A stretch of 59,290 nt of DNA from a bacterium. GTDB taxonomy: Bacteria > Armatimonadota > Chthonomonadetes > Chthonomonadales > JAMCWF01. How positions within the stretch are numbered: the stretch's first letter is position 1; each line of letters starts with the position of its first letter. A model generated the notes under the pieces. The model had not been told where the DNA came from. It did not search any database and saw nothing but the letters and a program-made list of their open reading frames with translations. This document shows positions 1 to 8,845 of this stretch, piece by piece. Location of the stretch: the NCBI GenBank assembly GCA_021842405.1, contig JAKBZR010000008.1, positions 1 to 59,290 of the forward strand, in the 5' to 3' direction. Position numbers and translations under genes: made by a program.

Positions 1-1041
1 GCGCACGATCTTCTATCCTACCCTTCGCTGAAGGCGCCCAACTTTATCGGTTCCGCCCGGGACTGGATCAACACTCCTCCCCTCACGATGGCTGGTTTGC
101 GCGGCAAAGTGGTTTTGGTTGATTTCTGGGAATATACGTGCGTGAACTGCATTCGAACATTGCCCTACTTAAAGGATTGGTACCAGCGGTACCACAACGA
201 CGGCTTCGTGATCGTGGGGATACATACGCCCGAATTTCGGTTTGCGCATGACCGCGCCAACGTCATCGCGGCGGTAAAACGCTTCGGCATCACCTACCCA
301 GTCCTCATTGACGATCAATACGCGAACTGGAACGCCTATCACAACTCCTTCTGGCCACACGATTTTTTGATAGACCCTTCGGGCGACATCGTGGAGGATC
401 ACGCCGGTGAGGGAGGTTATACGCAGACCGAGTTGGCGATTCAAGAGCTGCTTCACCGACTTCACCCCAACCTGCGTTTTCCAGCGCCGGTGGCGCCCAT
501 CCACAGCGCCGATCAGCCGGATGCGGTGTGCTACCCCATGACGCCGGAGACTTACGCCGGGGAGCGGGGCTTTATGGAGAGATCGCTGAACAATATCGGT
601 CGTTTCGAGCCCGGTAAGGTGGCCTTCTATCAGGACCCCCATGACTATCCGGACGGTGTCATCACGCTTCAGGGGTTATGGGCGACCGATCCGGAGTCGC
701 TCCGTCACGCGAGGTTAACCACCCAAAATCAAGATTATATCGCGCTCCGATACCATGCAATTCAGGCGAACGCAGTCATCCGCCCGATCGGCAATGCGGC
801 CTTTAAGCTCATCGTTACCCAGGATGGCAAGCCGGTCCCGCATCAGGATGCCGGCGCCGATATTCGATACGATAAATCGGGCGCCAGTTATATACTGGTT
901 CGCTCATCTCGGATGTATAACATTATCAAAAACCGACGATACGGCAGCCATCTGCTCGAGTTATCGGCCAATTCAAACCGTTTCGCGCTCTACTCTTTTA
1001 CGTTCAGCTCCTGCGCGATGCCGGTCAGCCGCCTGCCGTAA
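1..1041 (+). CDS. Thioredoxin-like (TlpA/DipZ-type) protein, 5' partial
   Basis: The frame is open from the first base of the window, so the N-terminus lies outside; the internal ATG at 88 is not the true start because residues before it continue the redoxin domain. The visible 346 residues hold a thioredoxin fold with a CVNC redox pair (visible residues 47 and 50) in the typical DFWEYTC context, then a beta-rich C-terminal domain like that which follows thioredoxin domains in DipZ-family proteins. Such proteins act in thiol-disulfide exchange outside the cytoplasm, often for cytochrome maturation. Neither a signal peptide nor DipZ membrane segments can be judged because of the truncation. 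It converges on the sulfatase-like gene, with five bases between the stop codons. Confidence 0.85.
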   Translation, partial: AHDLLSYPSLKAPNFIGSARDWINTPPLTMAGLRGKVVLVDFWEYTCVNCIRTLPYLKDWYQRYHNDGFVIVGIHTPEFRFAHDRANVIAAVKRFGITYPVLIDDQYANWNAYHNSFWPHDFLIDPSGDIVEDHAGEGGYTQTELAIQELLHRLHPNLRFPAPVAPIHSADQPDAVCYPMTPETYAGERGFMERSLNNIGRFEPGKVAFYQDPHDYPDGVITLQGLWATDPESLRHARLTTQNQDYIALRYHAIQANAVIRPIGNAAFKLIVTQDGKPVPHQDAGADIRYDKSGASYILVRSSRMYNIIKNRRYGSHLLELSANSNRFALYSFTFSSCAMPVSRLP

Positions 1042-1046
1042 TCGGC

Positions 1047-2387
1047 TCAGTTTGCGGCGGCCGGTTGGAAGGTGAGCCAGCGCTGGCCCAACGTAATCGG
1101 CTGCGTTACTAACGGATCCGCTGTCTTACCGCCTCTCTTTAACTCGGAGGCGATCCAACCCTCCAGTCGCGCTTCCAGCATCGCGGCGCGCTCCGGCTGC
1201 TCCTCCACCAGATTGTGCTCCTCGCCTGGGTCCGCTTTCAGATCATATAGCTCTCGCATCGGCATTCCGTGGTGATCCGGCTCGCGGGATAAAATCAATT
1301 TTTGACTCTCGGTGCGCAGACCCCATTTCGATTGCCAGGTATTTTCACATAAAACGACATCGCGCCACTCCGCAGCGCCTCCATCCGATAGGTACGGCCA
1401 GAGGTCAATCCCATCCAGCGGATAAGTCAATCGGCGATTGACCCGCTCGCGCGCCTCTTCCGATATGCGGTTCAGCAGAGTGGGCAATATATCGAGATGC
1501 TGCGCCCCCACTGTCACCCGGAGACCCGGCTTGATATGGCCCGGCCACCGCATCATGAGCGGCACGTGAACGTTGTCCTCATACAATCCGTGGTGGTCGA
1601 AAAAGATGTCATGACGATACATCATTTCGCCGTGATCACTCAACAAAATCACGAGCGTTTCTTCCGCAATGCCGGCCTGATCGAGCGCTTCCATCAGCTC
1701 CGCAATGCCGTCATCCACATGCCGGATTTCACCGTCGTACAGCGAGGCGATAAATTCCGGGTCGGTAACCGGTCCCAGCTTGCGAAACCAAGTGTCTTCC
1801 CACATCTTCCAGAACGGCTGCCTCTTCATCGGCTCCAGGCCGTGGTTGCTTGGATTGAAAGGATCCCCGCCATTATAAAAATTCCGGTAACGCATTGGGG
1901 GAAGGTAGGGCGTGTGCGGCTCCCAATAGTGAACGAAGAGGAAAAACGTTTCGTTCGCATGCTGTTTGATCCAGGGGATCGCGCGCCGATTGACCTCCTC
2001 GCAACTGATGAGCAGCCTCATTCGGTGGTGGAATGAGGGATTGATATAAAACTCATAACCTCGCGCCAACCACGGCTTGATATCATATAGATTATCCACC
2101 GCGCAGGTCGTAAGGCCGGCCTCCTGAAGAAGCTGAGGCAATACGAGGCACTTGTGGTCCAGCTCGGCCGATCCGCCGTGCGAGACGATGTTGTGCTGGA
2201 TCGGATGGAGGCCGGTGTATAGGGTGGTATGGGCGGGGGTGGTTGGAATTCCGGGCGCGAAACACCGCTTGAAGAGGGCTCCCTCTGAGGCTAAGTGATC
2301 AATGGCGGGGCTGGTTGGCTTTGGATAACCGTAACAATGAAGGTGATCGGCGCGCAACGTGTCTATGTTAATGAGTAGAATGTTCAT
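1047..2387 (-). CDS. Sulfatase-like hydrolase (alkaline phosphatase superfamily)
   Basis: The 446-residue protein starts with the metal-binding strand INIDTLRADH and has a later LSDHGE metal motif, both typical of S1 sulfatases and related phosphodi/monoesterases. At the position of the CxPxR motif that carries formylglycine in true sulfatases it reads T49-T-P-A-H53. The modified Cys/Ser and the Arg are therefore both replaced, leaving Thr as the likely nucleophile. Substrate class is open: sulfate ester, phosphate ester or phosphonate. No signal peptide is visible, so a cytoplasmic location is likely. It stands alone, converging with the upstream thioredoxin-like gene and diverging from the oxidoreductase operon. 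Confidence 0.88.
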   Translation of the reverse strand: MNILLINIDTLRADHLHCYGYPKPTSPAIDHLASEGALFKRCFAPGIPTTPAHTTLYTGLHPIQHNIVSHGGSAELDHKCLVLPQLLQEAGLTTCAVDNLYDIKPWLARGYEFYINPSFHHRMRLLISCEEVNRRAIPWIKQHANETFFLFVHYWEPHTPYLPPMRYRNFYNGGDPFNPSNHGLEPMKRQPFWKMWEDTWFRKLGPVTDPEFIASLYDGEIRHVDDGIAELMEALDQAGIAEETLVILLSDHGEMMYRHDIFFDHHGLYEDNVHVPLMMRWPGHIKPGLRVTVGAQHLDILPTLLNRISEEARERVNRRLTYPLDGIDLWPYLSDGGAAEWRDVVLCENTWQSKWGLRTESQKLILSREPDHHGMPMRELYDLKADPGEEHNLVEEQPERAAMLEARLEGWIASELKRGGKTADPLVTQPITLGQRWLTFQPAAAN

Positions 2388-2680
2388 AGTGGATGGGATT
2401 ATGCCGGTTTAATACCAAAGTGTCAAGATCAAGAGGAGGTTATATCCTGCACTGACAAGAAGAGCGGCCGGAGTATGCCCTTTCGAACTTTTTCAACGAA
2501 TTGCGCGAGGCGATGCCTCCGGTAAATGTGTTATACTTCGATTATTGAACGTTGCGACTCAACGGAAGCTGGAGCCTCTACCCGGTAGAGAGGTCGTTGT
2601 TTTGTCGGGAAGGTCGACCGCCGGCCATTAGGATCAACATCTAAATGGCCGACAAACATATTATACGAGGAAAAGGACAG
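2388..2680. promoter_or_regulatory. Divergent intergenic region
   Basis: About 290 bp between the sulfatase-like gene and the oxidoreductase-GH4 operon. A TATACT -10-like hexamer lies at 2532-2537 reading right, but no good -35 sits 16-18 bp before it. A short hairpin (CTCTAC, loop CCG, GTAGAG) lies near 2576-2590. It must hold at least the rightward promoter, but I cannot place it firmly. Confidence 0.3.
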
Positions 2681-3670
2681 ATGACGGTTAAAATTGGTAT
2701 GATGAGTTTCGCTCATTTGCATGCGCACAGTTACGCGAGCTGTGTGAATCAGTTGCCCGACGCGAAGCTGGTCGGCATTGCTGACGATGATATGGACCGA
2801 GCGCGGGCAATGGCCGATCATTTTCACACCCGTGTTTTTGGCAGTTACCATGATCTGCTCTCATCCGATATCGAGGCGGTGATCATCGCCTCCGAAAATG
2901 CGCGACACCGCGAGCTCACCGAGATGGCGGCCGCAGCCGGCAAGCATGTTCTCTCCGAAAAACCGCTGGCGACCACGGCGGCGGATGGACTGGCTATGAT
3001 CTCGGCGTGCCGCAAAGCGGGCGTCTTTTTAATGACGGCATTCCCCTGCCGCTTCTCACCCGCCATGCAGCGTCTGAAAGCAGCTTGCGATGCCGGCAAA
3101 ATCGGCGCGATCGTGGCCATTCGTGGGACCAATCGCGGCTCCAACCCGGGCGGCTGGTTCAATCAAAAAAAGCTGAGCGGCGGCGGTGCAGTGATGGATC
3201 ATACCGTGCACGTCACCGACCTCATGCGCTGGCTGACCAGCTCTGAGGTGGCCGATGTGTACGCCGAGATTGGAAACGGCTTTTACCACCAGGATTACGA
3301 TGACGCCGGATTTTTGACCATGACCTTTGAAAACGGTGTCTTCGCCACGCTGGACGCGAGCTGGTCACGAACGAAGTCATTCCCCTTCTGGGGGGATGTG
3401 ACGATGGCGGTGGTGGGTGAGGGCGGCGTGCTCACCCTGGATATGTTCTCGCAAAATATCGTCCACTACTCGGATGCCGATATGCGGGTCTACTGGCACA
3501 ATTGGGGCAGCAACATTGATCTGGCGCTGATCGGCGCCTTCGTGCAGTCGGTAGCGAATCATACCGTGCCGCCCGTCACCGGGGAGGATGGCTTGCGGGC
3601 GGCGGAGGTCGCCTTCGCCGCCTATCAATCGGCGGAGGAAGGCGCTCCGGTGAAGATAAAGCGAAACTAG
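2681..3670 (+). CDS. Gfo/Idh/MocA-family oxidoreductase
   Basis: NAD(P)-dependent oxidoreductase of 329 residues: an N-terminal Rossmann fold ([16 protein letters not shown]), the EKPLATT segment with the usual catalytic Lys, and a C-terminal alpha/beta domain with GGG[14 protein letters not shown]. These enzymes oxidise or epimerise sugars, inositols or glycosides. I chose the ATG at 2681 over an in-frame ATG at 2645, because a GAGGAAAAGGA Shine-Dalgarno lies just upstream and the Rossmann strand begins immediately. Seventeen bases separate it from the GH4 gene. GH4 enzymes work through NAD-dependent oxidation at C3, so a shared glycoside catabolic role is plausible; the substrate is unknown. 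Confidence 0.92.
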   Translation: MTVKIGMMSFAHLHAHSYASCVNQLPDAKLVGIADDDMDRARAMADHFHTRVFGSYHDLLSSDIEAVIIASENARHRELTEMAAAAGKHVLSEKPLATTAADGLAMISACRKAGVFLMTAFPCRFSPAMQRLKAACDAGKIGAIVAIRGTNRGSNPGGWFNQKKLSGGGAVMDHTVHVTDLMRWLTSSEVADVYAEIGNGFYHQDYDDAGFLTMTFENGVFATLDASWSRTKSFPFWGDVTMAVVGEGGVLTLDMFSQNIVHYSDADMRVYWHNWGSNIDLALIGAFVQSVANHTVPPVTGEDGLRAAEVAFAAYQSAEEGAPVKIKRN

Positions 3671-3687
3671 GTTTAGAAAGGAACCAT

Positions 3688-5025
3688 TTGAAGGACATGC
3701 CGAAAATCACATTTATTGGGGCGGGCAGCTTGGGTTTCACCCGCGGGTTGGTGCGGGATATTTTAACCTTCCCCGAGCTGGCCGATTCCACCATCAGTCT
3801 GATGGACATTGATGCGGAACGGCTGGAGTTTTCACAAACCACCGTTTCGCGCATCATCGAAGCGGGAAAATACCCCGCGAAATTGGAAGCGACCATGAAC
3901 CGCAAGCAGGCGCTGGATGGCGCCGATGCGGTTTTATGCACCATTCTGGCCAGCCCCTTCGACATCTGGAAGCACGACATCTTAATTCCTAAGAAGTACG
4001 GCGTGGACACCAACGTGGGGGACACCCGAGGACCGTCCGGTGTGTTTCGTTTCTTGCGCACCGCGCCCGTCATGCTCGACATCTGCAAAGATATGGAGCA
4101 GGTATGCCCCGATGCGATCTTGCTGAACTACACCAATCCGATGGCCATGCTTTGCCGCGCCTTGCAGGGACAGAGCAAAATCCAGATCACCGGACTCTGC
4201 CACAGCGTTCAGGGCACCGCGATGATGCTGGCGAATTGGATCGGCGCCAAGTACGAGGAGTGCACCTACGTCAGCGCCGGTATCAACCATCAATCCTTCT
4301 ATGTCGAGTTTAAATGGAAAGGGGAGGACGCCTACCCCCTCATTCGCAAAGCGGTCGAAAAGCCGGAGATTTATCAGGAAGAGATCGTCCGCAACGAGAT
4401 GTTTAAGCACCTCGGTTACTATGTGACCGAATCGAGCGGCCATAATTCGGAGTACAACGCATGGTTCCGTAAGCGTCCCGATCTCATCGAGAAGTACTGC
4501 ACCCACGGCACCGGCTGGAACCCGGGCATCTACGGTTACATCATGGATGAGTACGGGAAGCGGGAGGGGACGTGGAAGAAAAATGTGGAGGCTGAGCTGG
4601 CCCGCAATGAGCCGGTTAACTTAAAGCGAGGCCACGAATACGCGGCCAGCATTATCAACGCCTACTGCGGGGACGGCGCGCTCTTTCAATTCAACGGCAA
4701 TGTTCGCAACTTCGGCTTAATTGACAACTTACCGCCGGGCTGCTGTGTGGAGGTTCCGGTCCTTGCCTCCAAGCGCGGCTTCTCGCCGATGCATGTCGGG
4801 CCGCTGCCTCCCCAATGCGCCGCGCTGGTCAATATCAGCGCCAACAACGAGGAGATGGCGGTGATGGGCTCGCTGACCGGGGATCCGCGCCATATATTCT
4901 GGAGCATCTGCTATGACCCGCTGACCTCCGCCGTTTGCTCGCTGGATGAGATCCGCAGCATGGTCAAGGAGATGTTTGAGATGAACCGGGACTACCTGCC
5001 GCAGTTCAAGCACTTCGATATCTAA
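3688..5025 (+). CDS. GH4-family glycosidase (alpha-galactosidase/alpha-glucosidase type)
   Basis: The 445-residue protein has the NAD-binding strand [11 protein letters not shown], a conserved NYTNPMAM segment, GLCHS near residue 171 and GINH near 199. The Cys and His of the last two are the metal ligands of GH4. The family hydrolyses glycosides by NAD+- and Mn2+-dependent redox elimination rather than ordinary acid-base catalysis. Absence of an obvious phosphate-binding signature makes a non-phosphorylated substrate (melibiase or galacturonidase type) more likely than a 6-phospho-glycoside, but this is inference. Start is TTG at 3688 after AGAAAGGAA; the ATG at 3697 is an alternative. It is cotranscribed with the preceding oxidoreductase. 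Confidence 0.9.
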   Translation: MKDMPKITFIGAGSLGFTRGLVRDILTFPELADSTISLMDIDAERLEFSQTTVSRIIEAGKYPAKLEATMNRKQALDGADAVLCTILASPFDIWKHDILIPKKYGVDTNVGDTRGPSGVFRFLRTAPVMLDICKDMEQVCPDAILLNYTNPMAMLCRALQGQSKIQITGLCHSVQGTAMMLANWIGAKYEECTYVSAGINHQSFYVEFKWKGEDAYPLIRKAVEKPEIYQEEIVRNEMFKHLGYYVTESSGHNSEYNAWFRKRPDLIEKYCTHGTGWNPGIYGYIMDEYGKREGTWKKNVEAELARNEPVNLKRGHEYAASIINAYCGDGALFQFNGNVRNFGLIDNLPPGCCVEVPVLASKRGFSPMHVGPLPPQCAALVNISANNEEMAVMGSLTGDPRHIFWSICYDPLTSAVCSLDEIRSMVKEMFEMNRDYLPQFKHFDI

Positions 5026-5120
5026 AGACCGCTTAATTACAGGAGCCGATGATGGCGCAGATTGCTCAACAATTAGCGAGCGTAGTGTTATTACGAGGGA
5101 TCTCAGTTCGGCGGGAAGAA

Positions 5121-5233
5121 ACCCCCACCCCGTCCCTCCCCCGTCAACGGGGAAGGGAGTTGGTGATTGCGGCCCAACCCTCTTCCCCCACGGAGGAGGG
5201 AGGGTGTCATTGCGAGCGAAGCGAAGCAATCTC
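5121..5233. repeat. C-tract/G-tract intergenic repeat plus GCGAGCGAAGCGAAGC repeat
   Basis: Two adjoining hairpin-forming repeats: CCCTCCCCCGTCAACGGGGA and a second C-run/G-run pair at 5180-5203. The stretch ends at 5206-5233 with a GTCATTGCGAGCGAAGCGAA-type palindromic repeat known from intergenic regions of many bacteria. Related C-tract/G-tract copies occur near 12.6, 19.9, 35.0 and 52.9 kb. Confidence 0.75.
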
Positions 5234-5263
5234 TTCCCCCAGCCCTCTCCCAGGATTGGGAAA

Positions 5264-5605
5264 ATGGTAGAAAACATTTTCTCGAAAAGGCCGAGTGCCA
5301 ACGTATTTTCCACTTTTGTAATGGGAGCAGCGCTCATCGGTTTAATGATGCTCACTGGCTTGCCCAGTCACGGCGCCACCAATCCACTGCTGGGAGGCAA
5401 CGTTAAGAATTTCGGAGCCAAGGGCGACGGCGTGCATGATGACACCACCGCGTTTCAGCGCGCAATGCAGGTGGCTGCCAAAAAGGGTGATGGCTTCTAT
5501 TGGCCCGACAGTCGGATGTTCCCGCGCTTCAAACGCATCCGAACCTTGTGGGTGCTTGATGCCGCCCTCCAAGAAGTCGTTGATAATCCCGAAAAAGTAG
5601 CGTAG
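5264..5605 (+). pseudogene. Truncated pectate-lyase-like (right-handed beta-helix) gene
   Basis: From ATG 5264 the frame encodes a signal-like N-terminus (hydrophobic VMGAALIGLMMLTGLPSHGA). NVKNFGAKGDGVHDDTTAFQ follows, the hallmark start of the pectate-lyase-3/beta-helix fold in phage tailspikes and polysaccharide lyases. Homology stops after about residue 72; the tail is unrelated and the frame ends at 113 residues, whereas the family runs to 400-700. Beyond the stop, 5606-5660 still reads like degenerate coding sequence in one frame. I read this as a decayed, probably exported, carbohydrate-active gene with a replaced 3' part. A repeat lies directly before the start. Confidence 0.7.
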
Positions 5606-5689
5606 AATAATGGCAGGCTACCGGCCGATTTCCACTATGGCTGGGACAATCTCAAGGTAAATTATGTTTACGCAGGAGAGAAAATTAAA

Positions 5690-6307
5690 ATGCATGAAGA
5701 ATGGACAAATGCCTGGTTTAGCGAATCGGAAGCCCTGGAATGGAGGAATGCCGGATTTACCTTAAAACAAGCGCTTGTATTTAGGGGAGCTAAGATTACC
5801 GTAGATCAAGCAATTGTGATGAGAGAGCATCAAGTTAGATTAAATGCCCAACCTAACTATACTAATGAGATTATGCATAAGGCTGTAAGCATAATTAAAG
5901 TATATCCTAAATTAATAGGAACTATAATGGGTATAATATTTTTCATACTCTTAATGGTTGTACTATTGAAACCAGGTAATAACCAAGTCAATGTTCTCGG
6001 AGACTGGAGTGGTCAAATCACAACTATGGGCACATCTAGCTCAACTGGCACAATAGAGATTGATAGGGAAGATGAGGTGACCGGAAACATCAGCGGTCTG
6101 GAGGAAGGGATGCCATTTACGGGAAACGTTAATGGTAATAATATCGATATCACATGGTATCTAGACAATCCTCCTCAAACAACGGTCGAGCTGACCGGAA
6201 CCGTAGAGGGGAATGAAATTACCGGCAATCTTGAGATTACATCTCCTTCCGGTTCCGAGTCGGGCACGATCACGCTGCAAAGAGATCGATCTTTGGAGGC
6301 GCAATAG
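5690..6307 (+). CDS. Single-pass membrane protein, first of two tandem paralogs
   Basis: I do not recognise a named family. The 205 residues divide into an N-terminal helical part of about 50 residues with a W-x5-F-x3-EA then AGF-x4-QA pattern, a membrane segment at about residues 76-98, and a beta-rich C-terminal domain with repeated ITGN/TGTVEGNEITGN turns. The turns suggest a small beta-barrel or sandwich outside the cytoplasm. The next gene is a clear paralog: near-identical first 45 residues and the same C-terminal pattern. Start ATG follows AGGAGAGAAAATTAAA. Base composition is markedly AT-richer than flanking housekeeping genes, consistent with transfer. Function unknown. Confidence 0.7.
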   Translation: MHEEWTNAWFSESEALEWRNAGFTLKQALVFRGAKITVDQAIVMREHQVRLNAQPNYTNEIMHKAVSIIKVYPKLIGTIMGIIFFILLMVVLLKPGNNQVNVLGDWSGQITTMGTSSSTGTIEIDREDEVTGNISGLEEGMPFTGNVNGNNIDITWYLDNPPQTTVELTGTVEGNEITGNLEITSPSGSESGTITLQRDRSLEAQ

Positions 6308-6381
6308 AAGATGCCATTGTATTGAAACATTTTTAATTCTGGTTTTTATATCTTTTATTTGGTCATACAGAGGAAATTAAA

Positions 6382-7077
6382 ATGAATGAAGAATGGACAA
6401 ATGCTAGGTTTAGCGAATCGGAAGCGCTGACATGGAGGAATGCCGGATTTACCTTAAAGCAGGCGCTTGTATTTAGAGAAGCTAAGATTACCGCCGAGCA
6501 AGCCATTGCTTTGAGGGAGCAGCAAGTTAGCTTAGATCCCCAACCTAATGAGGTTCTGCAAAGGGCGGAAGGCATGCTTAATGAGGTTTTGCAAAAGGGT
6601 GAAGGCATACTTAGTAAGATTAGGCATAAGGTTGCAGGCATAATTGAAGCACATCCTATATTAATAGGAGTTACGTCTGGTATAATGCCGTACATAATCT
6701 TAATGTTTGTAATAGGAATAACAGGAGGTTTTAGTAACCCAGTCGATGTTACCGGAGACTGGAGCGGCCAAGCCTCATTTATGGGCGGATCTGGCTCAAT
6801 TAACTCAATGGAGATTGACGTGGAAAATCCGGATGACGGGAGCATTAGCGGTTTGGTTGGGGATGAGGAGACACCAATTACGGGAAACGTTGATGGTAAT
6901 AAAATCGATATCAGATGGAAGCAAGGTAATCCTCCTCACGCAATGGTCGAGCTGACCGGAACGGTAGCGGGGAATGAAATTACCGGCAATATTACGTTTA
7001 CACCCCCCGATCCTTCAAGCAACCCAATATCGGGTTCGATCCAACTGCAAAGAGATCAATCTTCGGGGGGACAATAA
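6382..7077 (+). CDS. Single-pass membrane protein, second tandem paralog
   Basis: This 231-residue protein repeats the architecture of its upstream neighbour: a helical N-terminal module, an extra amphipathic stretch with two NEVLQ repeats (residues about 54-80), a membrane segment near residues 95-117, and a beta-rich domain. The beta domain opens VTGDWSGQ and carries ITGNVDGNKID and TGTVAGNEITGN turns. Even the leader (GAGGAAATTAAA before ATG) matches the first copy, so the duplication included the ribosome binding site. The tails and the inserted coil have diverged while the N-terminal module is conserved, as if the N-terminus meets a fixed partner. Its stop is one base before the next gene. 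Confidence 0.72.
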   Translation: MNEEWTNARFSESEALTWRNAGFTLKQALVFREAKITAEQAIALREQQVSLDPQPNEVLQRAEGMLNEVLQKGEGILSKIRHKVAGIIEAHPILIGVTSGIMPYIILMFVIGITGGFSNPVDVTGDWSGQASFMGGSGSINSMEIDVENPDDGSISGLVGDEETPITGNVDGNKIDIRWKQGNPPHAMVELTGTVAGNEITGNITFTPPDPSSNPISGSIQLQRDQSSGGQ

Positions 7078-7078
7078 A

Positions 7079-7882
7079 ATGAGGCGGTGTCTGGTCAGTT
7101 GTATTATAACATTTTTAATTGTATTGTTCGGTCTGTTTTTTCTTGGTAATTTTATGGTAAATAGGGAAACACGCGCTGAAAAAGAATATCAAGAAAAAAA
7201 TAATGCCATACTTTGTCTCTCTAATATGAAGCAGATTGGTCTGGCCGTTCAAATGTACGAGCAGGACTATGATGAACATCTTATGTTGGGTCATGAGGGG
7301 CCACTAACAAATAAGTATGGTCAAGTGGGAACTGCATGGTGGCAATATGAAGTTATGCCCTACGTAAAGAACTTGGGACTTTTTACATGTCCGGATGTGG
7401 TTAATCGGGTCTATTGGGGAGAGACTTCGCCCAGCCCGGACTCAGCGATATCTTATCAATTTAGATCAGGTATCGGATTGAATTGGTATCTGCCCAGAGT
7501 AGGGAGTGCGGTTGGCAATGCGGAAGGAACTTATAGCAGTGATGCCGGCTGGTGGGGATACAATGGCTGTAAATTATGTGGATTAGACGTTGCCCAGGTG
7601 CAAGTACCAGCCAAACGAATTATCTTGATGGATACCAACAATTATGCAATGGGGGGCCCAAATCCATCACTTGGTTGGCTCAACTATAAACAATGGAAAT
7701 CAGGGGAGCACGGAGGTGCTTTTGGTGGTCGTTATGGTTATGCTCGTCATAATGGAACGTCAAACTATGTGTTTTTTGATGGGCACACTCACGCCTACCG
7801 CCCAAATCAAGTTTCAGAAATTTATTTTGATTTGAAAGCGCCTGACTTAAATATAGGTAAAGGATCAACATGGGGAGAGTAA
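7079..7882 (+). CDS. Pilin-like H-X9-DG protein (DUF1559-related)
   Basis: The true start is ATG 7079, eight bases after a GGGGGG Shine-Dalgarno; longer frames overlap the preceding gene. The 267 residues have a membrane anchor (residues about 8-27), then NMKQIGLAVQMYEQDYDEH, typical of DUF1559/pseudopilin-like proteins of Planctomycetes, Verrucomicrobia and Armatimonadota. Near the end is RHNGTSNYVFFDGH, an exact H-X9-DG motif. A classic prepilin peptidase site (G-FTLIE) is missing, so it may be a non-processed membrane-anchored relative. Translational coupling to the paralog pair suggests the three act together at the cell envelope. Composition is AT-rich like the pair. Confidence 0.8.
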   Translation: MRRCLVSCIITFLIVLFGLFFLGNFMVNRETRAEKEYQEKNNAILCLSNMKQIGLAVQMYEQDYDEHLMLGHEGPLTNKYGQVGTAWWQYEVMPYVKNLGLFTCPDVVNRVYWGETSPSPDSAISYQFRSGIGLNWYLPRVGSAVGNAEGTYSSDAGWWGYNGCKLCGLDVAQVQVPAKRIILMDTNNYAMGGPNPSLGWLNYKQWKSGEHGGAFGGRYGYARHNGTSNYVFFDGHTHAYRPNQVSEIYFDLKAPDLNIGKGSTWGE

Positions 7883-8274
7883 AAGTCAGTGATAGACGAC
7901 CGGATGCCTTAAGAGCGATTGAAGTGAATAAAATTTAAATTTTTAATCAAATCTTCATGGTTTCTCACTATTTCAAGTGGATTAAGAACGATCAATTACC
8001 GAATTAACCAGTGTAAAAGGTACATGTCAACGTGCCCTGCAATGGAGGGTCGTGAGGCCATCGACCGTGCTTAATTCGCCTGCTCACAAAATGCTCCAAA
8101 CGCAGAACCCTTTAAGGTTGATGCGCCAATCACGATCCCGATAAAATACTTCTCAATCGCCCTGGATGCCAAATGATGGTGGAATAGGCATGTGAAAACG
8201 TAGATAGGATACTGTTGACAATTTTTCTATTCGGTGGTATACTTTAGTTATCATATGATTTAGGAAGGTAGCAA
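7883..8274 (-). pseudogene. Relic of the 3' end of a glycoside-hydrolase-like gene
   Basis: No intact gene lies in this 392-bp stretch. Bases 7986-8038 and 8083-8113 match 8747-8799 and 8814-8845, which are the downstream flank and last codons of the large gene at 8800-11334. On the minus strand the relic still spells LRLEHFVS, as in the intact copy. A former second copy, now lost except for its tail, is the simplest explanation. The last 60 bases hold the promoter and Shine-Dalgarno for the small gene at 8275. Confidence 0.6.
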
Positions 8275-8568
8275 ATGAATCCCTTAAAATGCTCAAGATT
8301 CCACGGAGTGGAGATCAATCCGGACATACAGGAGCTTACGGATGAGATACGCGAAGCAATTCGGAGATATTACCTACTTGCCGTAGAAGCGAACTATGGT
8401 TCTAATATCCCAGTCGGATTATCCAACGAAGAGGAACCAATAGTTTTCCAGGGTGACCACATGACCGAGGCTGAGCGCAAAAACGTAAAGAACAAGATAA
8501 TGCAAGAAGTCGAGCCAAAAATCAAGCGCTTGATGGACACAATTAAGGATTGTTGTAAAGGTAGGTAA
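8275..8568 (+). CDS. Small hypothetical protein
   Basis: Ninety-seven residues, charged and mostly helical by eye, with no recognised domain, signal peptide or membrane segment. A strong AGGAAGG Shine-Dalgarno lies seven bases before the ATG, which supports a real gene. A pair of cysteines sits next to the C-terminus (DCCKGR), and the middle carries NEEEPIVFQGDHMTEAE. AT-rich like the upstream cluster. It lies between a gene relic and the large glycoside-hydrolase-like gene, in a stretch that looks rearranged. Function unknown. Confidence 0.6.
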   Translation: MNPLKCSRFHGVEINPDIQELTDEIREAIRRYYLLAVEANYGSNIPVGLSNEEEPIVFQGDHMTEAERKNVKNKIMQEVEPKIKRLMDTIKDCCKGR

Positions 8569-8746
8569 CTTGTCTTTACCCGACTCATGCAAAATTGGAG
8601 GTATTGTTGCGATTAACCTGATATTGCCAATCAAAATAGTATCGGACACCCCCAACCTTTTGTCCGATCCACGATAAAACGCCCACAACCGCGGCAGATG
8701 ACATGTAGAGCGCTATCTCAAATTCGGGTGGGTTTACTGCCATAAT

Positions 8747-8845
8747 AATAACGATCAATTACCGAATTTACCGCTGTATAAGCACGTTGTCACGTGACCC
8801 TACACAACCTTCACGCTCACGAAATGCTCCAGCCGCGGAACCCTT
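8747..8845. repeat. Intact partner of the duplicated gene tail
   Basis: The segment spanning the stop codon of the 8800-11334 gene is the source or sister of the degenerate copy at 7986-8113. The two share the unbroken block AACGATCAATTACCGAATT. The copy at the gene end keeps the reading frame; the other does not. Confidence 0.6.

Noticed and set aside
169-642. Minus-strand 157-residue frame
   Set aside because: It lies entirely opposite the thioredoxin-like gene, has no domain and no ribosome binding site; it is a shadow of the real gene.
5121-5233. CRISPR array
   Set aside because: The repeats are palindromic, irregularly spaced and not separated by unique spacers; no cas genes are present.
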